A stretch of 64,000 nucleotides of DNA. Source: Locusta migratoria (taxonomy: Eukaryota > Arthropoda > Insecta > Orthoptera > Acrididae). Shown in pieces: positions 11,926 to 22,705 of this stretch. Each line of letters begins with the position of its first letter. The stretch's first letter is position 1. The position numbers and the translations under genes are program-made. Below the pieces are notes generated by a model. That model saw nothing but the letters and a program-made list of their open reading frames with translations. It did not search any database and was not told the origin of the DNA. The stretch spans positions 169,226,549-169,290,548 of the forward strand of contig CM048750.1 in the NCBI GenBank assembly GCA_026315105.1, read 5' to 3'.

Positions 11926-14375
11926 AGTTGAATGCAGTAATTTTGCGGAATGCTGTATTAGTGTTATTAAAATGTTGTTCAGCATATGGTAATTCATATT
12001 AACCAGTTGACAATAATTATCTGACAAAGGAGAAAATATGTCAGACATTTTAAAATGTACCATTAGAAATGTTTAGCTCTACTTCTTGCTATGTGTGAAA
12101 TTATAAAAATGTGTGTTTTTGATGTTTACAGTTTGTATCCCCGATAACTAACAAATAATATACTACATAACAGAAATATTCTGTACAAAATACCCCGTAT
12201 TTTCTCTGTGTGTTGATTGGACTAGTTATAGGTGTGTCAGCATTTTACAGACTCAAAATTGTTGTTTCAGAATTGATCATTGTAGATGGATTATCTTGGA
12301 CCTGAGGCCTCAGACCTTAAAATATAGCAATAAAGGTGTTTTAATACACCGGTTAGTGTATGTGTATCAAGTATGTTAAAATAGTCATGTACTGTTTGCA
12401 TGGATTTTACAATACTTTAAACAGATGTCGTTGTAATGTACAAATATCAATTTTTGTTAGCTACATAAATAACTTCTTTTAAATAGGTTTTCCTTGTGAA
12501 CACAAATGTTTTTGCTGTGTGTGGGGTTTGGATAGAATGTAGTGATCTTATAGGAGACTTACACTATATCATGTACTGTAATTTATGAAACAAAGTCTCT
12601 TTCTTTAAGTTCATAACATTGTTTTCCCTGTTACATTTAATCTATACTTGATATGTAATTATGAACTACGTGTATTTATATATCAAAATTAATAATACTG
12701 GGAAAAGAGAAAGTGTTTGAAAATAACTTAATGGTTTTAGATACAAAAGTAATTCAACTAAATACAGCAGTTTTGTAAGTTAAAGAGTGATACACCCTCA
12801 TATACGGTACATCACTCTAATTCTGTATGAGAATTTCAAAGACAAAGACAAAGGCAGTTACATAAGTGTTTCAGACATGGAATGGGTAATTTATCTGAAA
12901 GAAAATTATTCTCAAATATATAATTAATACTTCAAGTTGATATTTTATATGTTTATTCCCATAGTTCACAATATTACTGATATTATTCCTCTGGAATAAT
13001 ATCATATAGCTGAAAAGCTCTCTGTTCACATCTCTGGAATCATTTCCAAAGTAGGGAATTCCTCTTAGACTGTAAGTTTGAGTTTCTAAAAGTTTGAATT
13101 CCTTAGTGAAATGTCAGGCTGCTCATCTTTTTATCCCTGTGAACTCAGAATATACTTGCAATTAATCAGTTCCTAAGTTTTAGAGCATTTGTACTCAACA
13201 TTACATATTGCTTTAAAAAAATCACCCATTTTAAATTATTACTATTGATGCATTCACTTTGCATATTTCTTACAAAGAGCAAAATTCAGTTAAGAGAATG
13301 TGAGAGTAGGCTATATCATAGGTCACTTTTTGTAAATATATTCTCAGTAAAAATTATATTTCTTTACGGTGATACCCAAGTTGTAATGCATCACTACTTC
13401 TATCCAAGCCTTACAATGTAGTGAAAAATGTATCCTTTATTGTTTGCAACTACTTTTAATGAATATTATTGTAGACATTTTCTTTTGCATCCTACAGTAA
13501 TGATATCCATAATTGTGGTACAGTATCTTGTAAATAAGTACACAGTTTTTATGTTATCATAATGGAAAGATTTTTGTAATGTTTCTAAAACATTTTTCAT
13601 TCACAAACTCAAGAGATAAATCATTGGAAGAATTTCTGAGTTTAAGATTTTGTGAGAGTTATTTAGATTTATGCTTGTGGCTGCTGCAAATTGGAATGCT
13701 TCAGAAATTTTAAACAAACAAATTACTAGTTGCCAGATGTACAGTTATATGATTGTTAAATTATTACTGTTTTGCATTAAGTGAGTGCTAAACTGTAAAA
13801 CTGGTGTGCAAAGTTGAAGAACCAGGTACAGAATGTTTGATATGTAGCAAAGTAATAGCAAGTGAATTCTATTTGTGCCTTAGTTGCATTAATTCCTTAC
13901 TATTTTCTGTATTCATATTTCCACCTGCTGTACATATCTATAAAAGAATCTTGTTGTATAATATGTTGTTCTGTTAGCTAATTGAAATATTACAATTTTT
14001 GAAAGTGTGTTGTTTTATTTATTAAAAGATATAATTTTATAAATAGTGTTGAAATGGCAACAGTTGTATTCACTGGGGTGAATGGAATCCTATAGCGATA
14101 TACATGTGTAACCCAAGGACTGTAGTTAATAAAATGCATCCTATAGTATTTATTTTATTTGTAGTTTCTTACATGATGTTTTCCACATTTGTTGAAACCT
14201 TATTTACCAGTAGAGTATAAGTTAGGCAAAACCAATGAGATGGCTCTAGTCATTGTTAAGAGTTGGTGTTGTGCAAAGATATACATAAAAGCTACTCTTT
14301 AAAGCAGGGAAAGAGCAACAACAGTTTGCACTGCTATGGTGGATATAACTAAGAAACTGATATATGGTGATGAAA

Positions 14376-14382
<7 letters not shown>

Positions 14383-14413
<31 letters not shown>
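14383..14413. repeat. (TA)n microsatellite
   Basis: An A run followed by about 14 TA units, just left of the 14437-15022 foldback. Confidence 0.9.
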
Positions 14414-14417
<4 letters not shown>

Positions 14418-14436
14418 CGATTATTAAGACAAAAAA

Positions 14437-15008
14437 TTCCTAGCAGGAAAAATAAAATATAAAAAATAGACGAAGATTACTCACCAGGCGAAGGAGCACA
14501 GGTGTGACAGCATCACAAATAAATAAATGAATACACACACACACACACAATCGCAAGTTTTCGCAACCCAGTTGCGTCTTCAGGCAGTAGGGAAGGAGAG
14601 GGAAAAGGAAATGATGAGGGTTTTAAGGAAGGGGGTAAGGAGCCATTCCAATCCCGGGAGAGGAAAGACTTACCTTGGGGGAAAAAATGGAGGGTAAACA
14701 AATGCACACATGCCCACACATTCACACAGACAATGTGAATGTGAATGTGTGTGAATGTGTGGGCATGTGTGCATTTGTTTACCCTCCATTTTTTCCCCCA
14801 AGGTAAGTCTTTCCTCTCCCGGGATTGGAATGGCTCCTTACCCCCTTCCTTAAAACCCTCATCATTTCCTTTTCCCTCTCCTTCCCTACTGCCTGAAGAC
14901 GCAACTGGGTTGCGAAAACTTGCGATTGTGTGTGTGTGTGTATTCATTTATTTATTTGTGATGCTGTCACACCTGTGCTCCTTCGCCTGGTGAGTAATCT
15001 TCGTCTAT

Positions 15009-15022
<14 letters not shown>
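14437..15022. mobile_element. Near-perfect 571-bp palindromic foldback element
   Basis: The arms 14452 to about 14725 and 14748-15022 are almost exactly complementary: ACGAAGATTACTCACCAGGC at 14471 mirrors the right end, and GAGAGGAAAGACTTACCTTG mirrors the block near 14803. The centre is at about 14737. Each arm carries a short (CA)n/(TG)n tract and a GGTAAGT box. Beside the left arm is the 13-bp palindrome TTCCTAGCAGGAA (14437-14449), which recurs next to related elements at 23149 and near 24844. Open frames of 82 and 144 codons inside merely mirror each other. The element is non-coding and the family recurs at 23.1-24.9 and 29.1-29.7 kb. Confidence 0.85.
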
Positions 15023-15062
<40 letters not shown>

Positions 15063-15091
15063 TTTTTTATTTTTTATTTTTTTTTTTTTTT
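15023..15091. repeat. (AT)n and T-rich low-complexity tract
   Basis: About 18 AT units followed by T-rich sequence adjoining the right arm of the palindrome. Confidence 0.9.
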
Positions 15092-15229
15092 ATGGTACAT
15101 GTAGTTCAGAACTCAAATAACAATCAGCCAAAGCCATTTGTCACAACTCTCAAAAATTCTTGAGGAAATTGTCTTTGAAGTTTTGCAACTACATGTAAGT
15201 ACCAATAATTAAAACAGTTGCTACATCTG

Positions 15230-15303
15230 TCGGTGTAGCTCAGGTGGTAGTGTTGTGGCCTCACAACCATAGAGTCGAGGGTTCAAATCCTGCTGTGGTG
15301 CAT
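15230..15303 (+). repeat. tRNA-derived repeat (pseudo-tRNA or SINE head)
   Basis: TAGCTCAGGTGG is a perfect polymerase III A box and GGTTCAAATCC a perfect B box, spaced as in a tRNA. The anticodon region CCTCACAA is valine-like. The acceptor ends do not pair, the D stem is broken and the T stem has mismatches, so a functional tRNA is unlikely. Confidence 0.55.
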
Positions 15304-16404
15304 ATTTCCTTTGATTTTTCAAATTAATTTATATGAAACATTTTGAGATCTCTAATTCCATGTGTTGTGTCAGTCTTTGTTTATATGTATGTAGAAGAGC
15401 TGAAAACCTTGTCGTCACATAAAATGACAGTCGAGTAGGTTAGTTGCTTGGAAAGCGATTAGTATCTATGGAGATGACTTTCAAAAAACAGTATCATACC
15501 TCTTCACAAAATGAACAGTCAAAGACCACCATCGTCAACTAATAATGAAGCCAATATTGTAAAAAATGTAACTCATATTTTTTGATTGAAACTATCATTA
15601 TTAACAACCTTCTAGAAAATATAGATAATTACAAATAAACAAAAATACTTACTTTTCATAAAAATTACCATTAGATATTAAAATTGTGTAAGTATTCGAA
15701 CACAATGGAAAAAAGTAAAATATTTCTCTCAATAAGTTTTGAACCACTGATCCGAGGGTTGAAAGGCTATTCAAAGTCAGTTTTCTCCAAAAATTATGGG
15801 AGCTGCGTCGAATGCCTTTGGCTGATTGTTATTTGAGTTCTGACCTTCACGTAACACAAATATCAAAAAATTCTGAAATCTGATACCCATGTGATTTCCT
15901 AGTGAGGTCATCTGTACCTTCCCTCTAAGCAAATAGTTGGCACATATATCTGATAACTTCCAGTTACTGTAAGTTATTGTTCACCTCATAGAGAAAAACA
16001 GCAATTCCTACCTCCAACAAAAATTGCACTCAGTTCAGCAAAATTCCAAAGTACATCCACAATTAAGAAATATGATATCACTGTGTTACAAAACTAAAGA
16101 CATATTCTGATTAAAATTACTTTGTGATTGACATTTTTGAGAACTAAGTGGTAGGGGCAGGACATAAGCCAATTACAGCTGTTTCTCAGGTTCCGAGTGT
16201 AGCCTGCTCTGCTAGCAGGAACAGTACCAGCTTATGTAGCCTGCAACAGTTGGGAGGTGTGAGAGCACAGGCCACAAAGTAGGAGTGGAGGAGACAAGGG
16301 GTAGGAGTGCCAAGAGCATGGTGATTTCCGCAGTTTCTGTAGGACCAGTATGAAAATATTTATATGCAAATAAGGCTATGTGTGCTGCCGAAATTAGTAC
16401 TATG
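15304..16404. other. Non-coding DNA, nothing recognised
   Basis: No open frame or repeat signature that I can support, although 16140-16400 is more GC-rich than its flanks. Confidence 0.4.
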
Positions 16405-16460
16405 GTTTACAGCTCACTGCAAAGATGTAACGATGAGTTGTGACAGGCAAAAAAAAAACA
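16405..16460 (-). repeat. Penelope 3'-tail fragment
   Basis: Read on the minus strand this contains GCCTGTCACAACTCATCGTT and ATCTTTGCAGTGAG. The same words occur in the 3' tails of the Penelope copies at 20030-20150 and 50150-50215. Confidence 0.6.
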
Positions 16461-16535
16461 CTTTAATGTTTATAATAATGTGTTACATCACCAACAATTC
16501 TTACACTTGAACACGCACACCATATCCTTTAAACC

Positions 16536-16655
16536 AAACAGCAACCGATTCCATTTCATTAATTTTCCAATGGTCCATAGAACGAAACATAAATGGCATA
16601 TTGGAAGACAGATAACATTTACCATAATCTTTGTTAGCAACAGAAAATACATTCC
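16536..16655. repeat. Unidentified repeat A, copy 1
   Basis: About 120 bp repeated directly at 17381-17500. Shared words include CCATTTCATTAATTTTCC and AAACATAAATGGCATATTGG, and both end at CAGAAAATACATTCC. The minus strand is open, but I recognise no protein family. Confidence 0.85.
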
Positions 16656-16800
16656 AGGTGTGGTAAGCAATAATGCCTCTACCATTGGCACTTTTCAATC
16701 CTGCTAGTGCTTTAACAGTAGCACCATTACAGTGAAGAACAGCAACTGTTAACTATCCGTTCCCTTACTTAAAACACTGAAATTCACAACACAACCACGA

Positions 16801-17085
16801 TGTTTTCTATATCTCCTTGTACAAGGCATCTTACCTAGCTGTGACACACAGGCCACTGCTGCGGCTGCTTACAGTCATGCCTTATATACACACCGTGCTT
16901 ACTCAAGAGCTGGACTTAAATAAACTTTCATCAACAGGAAAAAGTGGATATCCACGACGCGTTGTGTCCTAGAACTAACACAGCGCATCCCAGGTCCCTT
17001 GTTTATGCAGATGTCATTCAGCGATAAGCTCTGCTGCTTGCATAAACATGATAAGGCAAGGCTGTCACAAAGCTGCCTATGCGGG
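16801..17085 (+). repeat. Unidentified repeat B, copy 1
   Basis: Inverted copy of 17501-17735. Shared blocks include TTCTATATCTCCTTGT, GCTGTGACACACAGGCCACT and GATAAGCTCTGC. Read in the same sense, both copies encode related peptide with SSKKW-like and DKLC.LH words, suggesting descent from a coding sequence, but I cannot name it. This copy is interrupted by extra sequence in the middle. Confidence 0.75.
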
Positions 17086-17130
17086 TTGCGTGCTCATCAG
17101 GAGCAATGGCTGACAATCAAATTCATCATA

Positions 17131-17256
17131 TAACTTCATATTGCGTCCCCTTTAACCCCCCCTCCTCCCCAAATATATATATTAAATAAACTGTTGCATC
17201 CTTGGCACTCTCCATATAACTTCATATTGCGCCCCCTTTAACCCCCCCACCCCCCC
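17131..17256. repeat. Short tandem duplication
   Basis: CATATAACTTCATATTGCGY followed by a C-rich tract occurs twice, about 83 bases apart, separated by CTTGGCACTC. Confidence 0.8.
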
Positions 17257-17261
17257 CCCCA

Positions 17262-17279
17262 AAAAAAAAAAAAAAAAAA

Positions 17280-17342
<63 letters not shown>
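17262..17342. repeat. Poly-A followed by (TA)n microsatellite
   Basis: About 19 A, then some 30 TA units, directly between the two copies of repeats A and B. Confidence 0.95.
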
Positions 17343-17345
<3 letters not shown>

Positions 17346-17380
17346 CTTTAAGAGTGGCACCATTTACACTGAAGAATAGC

Positions 17381-17500
17381 AAACAGTAACTGACTCCATT
17401 TCATTAATTTTCCGATGGTTCATAAAATGAAACATAAATGGCATATTGGGAGACAGATAACGTTTACCATAATCTTTGTTAGCAACAGAAAATACATTCC
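17381..17500. repeat. Unidentified repeat A, copy 2
   Basis: Direct copy of 16536-16655. In this copy it runs straight into repeat B without a gap, giving one open minus-strand frame (17708-17364) across both units. Confidence 0.85.
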
Positions 17501-17735
17501 GCATAGGCAGCCTTGCCTTATGTTCATGCAAGAAGCAGAGCTTATCGCCGAGTGATGTCTGCATAAACAAGCCATCAGGGATGCGCTGTGCTAGTTCTAC
17601 AACACAGTGCATCCAGGATACCCACTTTTTACTGCTGATGTCCAACTCTTCAGTAAGCAGCTGCAGCAGTGGCCTGTGTGTCACAGCTAAGTAAGATGCG
17701 TCACACAAGGAGATATAGAAGACACCATGGTATAG
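17501..17735 (-). repeat. Unidentified repeat B, copy 2
   Basis: Inverted relative to 16801-17085. On the minus strand it is open for about 70 codons containing AVTHRPLLQLLTEE and DKLCFLHEHK. No family recognised. Confidence 0.75.
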
Positions 17736-17767
17736 AATTCTTATGTTACTTTCTTGCAGATTAAAAT

Positions 17768-17844
17768 TGTGTGCCGGAACCGGGATTCAAACCTGGGACT
17801 TTCCCTTTTGCAGACAAGCGCTCTACCACTGAGCTATCCTGACA
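17768..17844 (-). repeat. tRNA-like module, left end
   Basis: On the minus strand the A box TAGCTCAGTGGTAGAGC and B box GGTTTGAATCC are intact and the D stem pairs (GCTC with GAGC). The anticodon loop TCTGCAA would be alanine-like, but the anticodon stem is disrupted. Part of the foldback element and not an independent tRNA gene. Confidence 0.65.
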
Positions 17845-18097
17845 CGACTCACAGTCTATCCTCACATCTTCAATTCTGCCAGTACTCACCTCCTATTTTC
17901 CACACCTCACAGACATTCTCCTGCAAACCTTGAAGGACTAGCACTCCTGGAAGAAAGGATATGGTGGAGACATGGCTTAGCCACAGCCTAACATCCCTAG
18001 TCTTTCAATGTTCGCAGGAGAACGTCTGTGAAGCTTCGATAGTAGGAGGCGAGGTACTGGCAGAATTGAAGTTGTGAGGACGGACCACGAGTCATGT

Positions 18098-18172
18098 CGG
18101 GATAGCTCAGTTGGTAGAGCACTCGCTAGCGAAAAACAAAGGTCCCCGGTTTGAGTCCTGGTTCCAGCACAA
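18098..18172 (+). repeat. tRNA-like module, right end
   Basis: The A box TAGCTCAGTTGGTAGAGC and B box GGTTTGAGTCC are intact and the D stem pairs. The acceptor pairs except for one mismatch and ends in GCACA. The anticodon stem is broken, so this is a transposon-borne pseudo-tRNA. Confidence 0.65.
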
Positions 18173-18240
18173 ATTTTAATCTGCCAGGAAGTTTCATATC
18201 AGTGTACACACCATTGCAGAGTGTAAGTTTCATTCTGAAT

Positions 18241-18600
18241 ACTTATGTTGTTGGCCATGGCCTTCTTCAGATTTAAGAGCTTTTACACAGGCACACATCA
18301 CAGTCACACAACCATCATCTCCAGCTGATGCACTCCTAATCATGTTCTGAGGTGAAGGAATAGGGAAGGGGATGTGGGGATAGGAAAGTTGAGTCATGAT
18401 GGTGGGGATGGATACAGCATGGCATTACAGGGCATGTATGTATTAGATGAATGGAATGAGATGCAGCTTAGGAATGGAGTGGGGAGGCGAGTGAGGGGAG
18501 GATGTCATATATTGATTAGTACTGTTGCCATTGCTGAGAGGCTGTCTAAAGCCAAAGGGATGCACACCATGCTAAGAAATAGAGACCGTCGTAGATAACA
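18241..18600 (-). repeat. Penelope 3' non-coding region
   Basis: On the minus strand this has the same order of blocks as the 3' region of the Penelope copy at 49850-50140: a CATCTCATTCCATTCATC block, GCTGTATCCATCCCCACCAT, GATGATGGTTGTGTGACTGT and GAAGAAGGCCATGGCC. It continues at 19690 after an interruption. Confidence 0.65.
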
Positions 18601-19689
18601 GGGTAAAATGGACCCATGTAGCTTACGGGATGTAGGCGGTAAAGAAATCTTCTTGTGAACTGCAGATGTCCTCAGCCACCATCCCAGGGTAGAGGGTTTC
18701 CTTTAAGAGACTAGCAAGGTAACTTGATACAGCATCTAGACACTGTAGTAAGGTGTTACATTAGTACTTGGTTGCCAACTGGCACATCTTAATGTACATA
18801 GCAAAGTTGATACCAGTCTCTGGGAATAGCAATGTCAGTGCTTTCATGAGGCTAGAGTGAGAGGGTAAGGAGGAAAACTGCTAGTTAGCAGCTTCCCACT
18901 CCGGAGAGGGCGTAAGGTGTGGCCAACTGACGTAAAACATTATTGTTGCTGACCATACTGGGTAGCACCGTGACATTTGCCTTTCAGCTGAACAATTTTG
19001 CTACCAACTATGGAGTTGGTTAGTGCAAAAACAAGTCACATCCAACCCAGGGAATGGCAGTAGGGATAGAGCTGAAACTTGGTTCGCTAGAGGACTTGGG
19101 AAGGTGGCAAGCTGTAAATTAGATTGGTTGAACATAGCAGTGGCCAATAGTGAATTGTTAGGTACCAGAAAGTGGGGAAAGGCACTGCACCCACACTGGC
19201 CTTTAAAACCCCACTTTTTCGGTCGAGGCAGAAGCTCTCGGTCAGAAGAGTTGGGCACCAGATCCATGTTGTTCACCACCAGCCTTGGGTAATCTATACA
19301 ACAGTCTGTTTGTTGCAGAGAGTGCGTCTTTCATGAAATGCTGCTAGGAAAGGAAGCTGTATCAGGTCCTTCCCCAGGAAACATAAACACTGACTTCTGT
19401 TGTGTCAATGGAAGTATCACTTCGCTTTTGTAAATGATTAGCCTTAGTAGATGGAACGCAATAAATATAGTTCCATATACTGATGAGTTCCTTAAGTCTC
19501 TGGAACAAGTATCCTCTTAAGTCCCGAAATCTGCATCTCCCATAGATGCCTATTACCTGCCTTTCTGTAGTCACTCCTTTCTGCTCAGGACTAGCAGACT
19601 GATTGACAACCCCTTTTCCTCTTTCCTGTGTTAAGATACAACATAGGAAAGCAAAATAAAACAAACTCTTGTGCATGACGCTTGTGCTC
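18601..19689. repeat. Unidentified insertion inside a Penelope remnant
   Basis: About 1.1 kb separates two collinear pieces of one minus-strand Penelope 3' region. The minus strand shows interrupted protein-like stretches (for example KALTLLFPETGINFAMYIKM and QCLDAVSSYLASLLKE), so it is probably a degraded coding element. I cannot assign a family. Confidence 0.4.
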
Positions 19690-19960
19690 ACTCACACACT
19701 TACACACACACAAACACATACACACACAGGACATGAAATGGGAGAGGTGTAGGACAGAGGGACTAGTAATTATTGGGTGTCAAAAAATGGGAGTTATTGT
19801 AAGTTGAGGCCTGGATAATTTTGGGATCGGAGAATATACTATTAGGATAGCTCCCATCTGTGTAGTTTGAAAATTTGGTGGTATGTGAGAGGATCCGGTT
19901 TGTGAAGCTGCCATTGAAATCAATCATATGATCTGCTGCATGTTCTGCTACACACTGGTC
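19690..19960 (-). pseudogene. Penelope C-terminal coding remnant
   Basis: On the minus strand GATGGGAGCTATCCTAATAG and CAAAATTATCCAGGCCTCAA match the C-terminal coding and early 3' region of the Penelope copy at 49560-49620 (GATGGGAGTTATTCTTACAG). A CA-rich tract at 19690-19730 sits where the better copies have their microsatellite. Confidence 0.6.
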
Positions 19961-20029
19961 ACCATTTGGTGGTGGCCATTCATTCCAATGGACAGCTGAC
20001 TGAAGTGTGAACGTTCTTTATTCTGAAGA

Positions 20030-20150
20030 AGGCCACGGCCGATAGCTTAACTGTTGTATGTGTGTGGTTTTATTTTATGTGCCTGTCACAGCTCATTGTT
20101 ACATCTTTGCGGTGAGTTGTAAACTGTCCTCATTATATTGATGAATTCCA
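20030..20150 (+). repeat. Penelope 3' tail, inverted relative to its neighbour
   Basis: GAAGAAGGCCACGGCCGATA, then GTGCCTGTCACAGCTCATTG and ATCTTTGCGGTGAGTTGTAA, is the terminal tail found at 50105-50215. It faces the minus-strand Penelope sequence at 18241-19960. Confidence 0.7.
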
Positions 20151-21755
20151 CCCTGAAGTTTCCATTATGACTTCTATGTTAAGACACGGTATGCAGCTGT
20201 GGAACAGAGACAAATTCATTTTATTTTTCATGTTTTTCAGATCAATTTGACCTACAATCTAAGTTAGAATTACAATTGTAGATTACAGTCACAAGATTTG
20301 TCTCTGTGACAAAACAGCAGAGACATGAAGCACTGGACTACACACTGAATACTTTTAAACCTTATTTGACTGGAATAATGCAGCCTGAGAATTGGTGTCT
20401 CTAATTTAATTAGTGCTTGAATGCAAAAAGCTGAAATTCTATCAATCATTCTTCCTTAGTTTTAGTTGTTCATCAATGTAGTAAATGCAATGGAACTTTG
20501 TCTGAGTTAAAGGTATACAGAATTGTAATCTGTGAATCATTTTGGTATCAGACAGACATAAAAAACTTAAACAATCAGTAATATCAGCTATTCCTGAAGC
20601 CACTTAAAATAACATCCAGAAAACAAGACATTATCAACTGGAGATTACAAAAAAAGAATACCAGATGACTGGTTATCATGGTTTAGAAAAAACACCTTTA
20701 CCTCTACATTTTGTAGAAGAATTGGCAAAATGGTATGGACATAAGGTCCTTATACTACTGTCTAACTAATGACTTTTCACTTCACTGAAACTGTAATAAA
20801 TTACATTAAGGGTGCCGAGGCAAGGAGGCAATTAGTAACTAATAGGAGAAGGAAAAATGACAAAAATTTTTGTAAACCAAGCTATGATATATTGACATTA
20901 TGTTGATACATGAGGAACCTATTAATGAAACTCTGGAAGGTTGAATGAGTAGTGGAAAATAACAGTGAAGCACGCATTATTTCATTAAATTATGGCAATA
21001 GTTCCAGTGGGCATGCAGATGATATTCAGAGTGGTTCATATACAACTGATGTGCATCAGTTTTTAATATAGTACTAGTGATCTGACATAGCTTCATGGGC
21101 TGGAATTCATATTCTATAACAATTGATGAGTGTATGTGTTTTATTTGTATCTATGTTTTATGTAATATGATTAAACACAAAGTGTTTAATCTGTATTTAC
21201 ATACCTCTATCACAGTATCTGTCACTTGGAATGATAGTAGAACCCCTAGAGGAGAAAGAGTCAACTGTGGCAGCGCTATCAATGTACAGTCTAACATGAA
21301 CAGCCACAGAAGAAAAAGCTAGTGCTCCAAGTGAGAGCACTGCAGTTACAGAAGAATGGAATTATACAAATTATTCGCTCTTTCCCTGCTATTATCACTA
21401 CAGCTGTTCCAAGTGCCATACATAAACGTCTACCTACGTGTTAGCAAATATCTTAATCCAGTCACTACCAAATTTCACAATCACACACTGGGTAATATGA
21501 AGATTTCCTGATATTTCAACAAAATTGGTACAGCAATTTTGTAGTCAATAAGGATCATACATAGATATCCACCCCCTCCCCCCTACACACACAAATTTTC
21601 TCCACATATTTGGATAATTTATTATGCAGGATAGTCAGAAGTTGTGTAAATTAAATTTCCTGACAGTTCCATGATTTCCAGACACAATTTACATATTTCT
21701 TCCTGACCAATTCTGAAACAAGTAAAAGTAAACGGTTGGATTTAGAAAATAAATA

Positions 21756-21756
<1 letters not shown>
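20151..21756. other. Non-coding DNA, nothing recognised
   Basis: No credible open frame, splice-flanked exon or repeat signature. Confidence 0.4.

Positions 21757-21823
<67 letters not shown>
21757..21823. repeat. (AAT)n microsatellite
   Basis: About 22 AAT units. Confidence 0.95.
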
Positions 21824-21999
21824 TGAAAAACTTTGTGTGAAATGTCTTTTTAACTCTATTTTTGAATTAATAGCAAGTTATTGTCTCCCAGTATGTTTGG
21901 TTTGATTTTTCATCCATTATCTGCCAAAAGCTAAATTTTTCAGAGTTTTGATAGCAACTCACCATAAAAATGCTTGTGAGCTGCTGACAGGCATGAAAA

Positions 22000-22705
22000 A
22001 TGGATAATCACATACACACAACTTAAATTTTTGGCCATGGCCTTCATCAGAATAAGAAGCACATATATTCACACGGTCACTCACACAACTATTCACACAT
22101 AACCACCATTCTGGCTACTCCAGTTCCACAAGCATCGAGTCTGTGAGTGAGATAGGGAGTAGAGGGAGAAGGATACCGGTAAGGGTTGGGATGGAAAGCT
22201 CCACGTGGTACATGATGGAGTGTAAAGGCTCTGGCAGACGGGACTTTGAATTGTGGCAATATATACAGTAAAGAGAAGGAGTGAGAAAGGATAAGAGGGA
22301 GGTGTAGAGGAGTGTGAGGAGAGAAATGGATTTGAAATGTTAAAAATAATAAGAAATAATAAAATAAAATAAAATAAAAAAATCAGGAGAAAGATGGGAA
22401 AAATTAAATAAAGATAATAAGTAATTAATTAAGGGGACATTGTAAGAGAGGCCACACAATTGCAAGGAAGACATGAATTGGAGAGATACGGGATAATGAG
22501 AAGGGATGGAAGGGGAGAAAGATATTAGGCATATGGTGCAGGGATGGGGATTGCGGCCGGGATGGTTACAGGACCATAGTATTTGTTGAAGGGACAACTC
22601 CCATCTGCACAGTTCAGAAGAGCTGGTGACGGAGGGGACGAACCTTGGTTTTTGCCACAGATTAGCAGTGGCCATTCATCCTGATGGACAACTGGTTCAT
22701 TGTCA
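22000..22705 (-). mobile_element. Penelope C-terminal and 3' region, left arm of an inverted pair
   Basis: Read on the minus strand: a fragment of the C-terminal coding region (GATGAATGGCCACTGCTAAT, then GATGGGAGTTGTCCCTTCAA), a pyrimidine-rich stretch, an uninterrupted CCCCTTAATTAATTACTTAT, and the tail GATGAAGGCCATGGCCAAAA ending near 22000. It mirrors 22706-25292. Coding is too short and broken to be functional. Confidence 0.7.

Larger units (their letters stand above)
5859..14380. other. Long AT-rich region nearly free of recognisable transposons
   Basis: Across 8.5 kb I find no open frame with recognisable motifs and no LINE, LTR or foldback sequence, only two TG microsatellites and one direct duplication. 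It is rich in TGTAAATA/TGTACATA-type words (for example 10606, 13331, 13529, 13929) and in possible polyadenylation signals. It could be a very long 3' untranslated region, a non-coding RNA, or simply intergenic DNA. Sequence alone does not decide. Confidence 0.4.
17752..18240. mobile_element. tRNA-bearing inverted repeat element (SINE-like foldback)
   Basis: GCAGATTAAAATTGTGTGCC at the left is mirrored by CAGCACAAATTTTAATCTGC at the right, and each end continues into a tRNA-like module in opposite orientation. The CTCACCTCCTATTTTCCAC region near 17885 mirrors TAGTAGGAGGCGAGGTACTG near 18045. The centre (17935-18000) is unpaired. The right flank GAAGTTTCATATCAGTGTAC is typical, from memory, of a very abundant grasshopper repeat. 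There is no coding capacity. Confidence 0.75.

Noticed and set aside
14513..14947. 144-codon and 82-codon frames on opposite strands
   Set aside because: They lie in the 571-bp palindrome and encode the same arm twice; openness follows from symmetry, not coding.
15230..15303. Functional tRNA gene
   Set aside because: Promoter boxes are intact but acceptor, D and T stems do not pair properly; better explained as a tRNA-derived repeat.
17768..18172. Pair of functional tRNA genes
   Set aside because: Anticodon stems are broken and both sit symmetrically in a foldback repeat.
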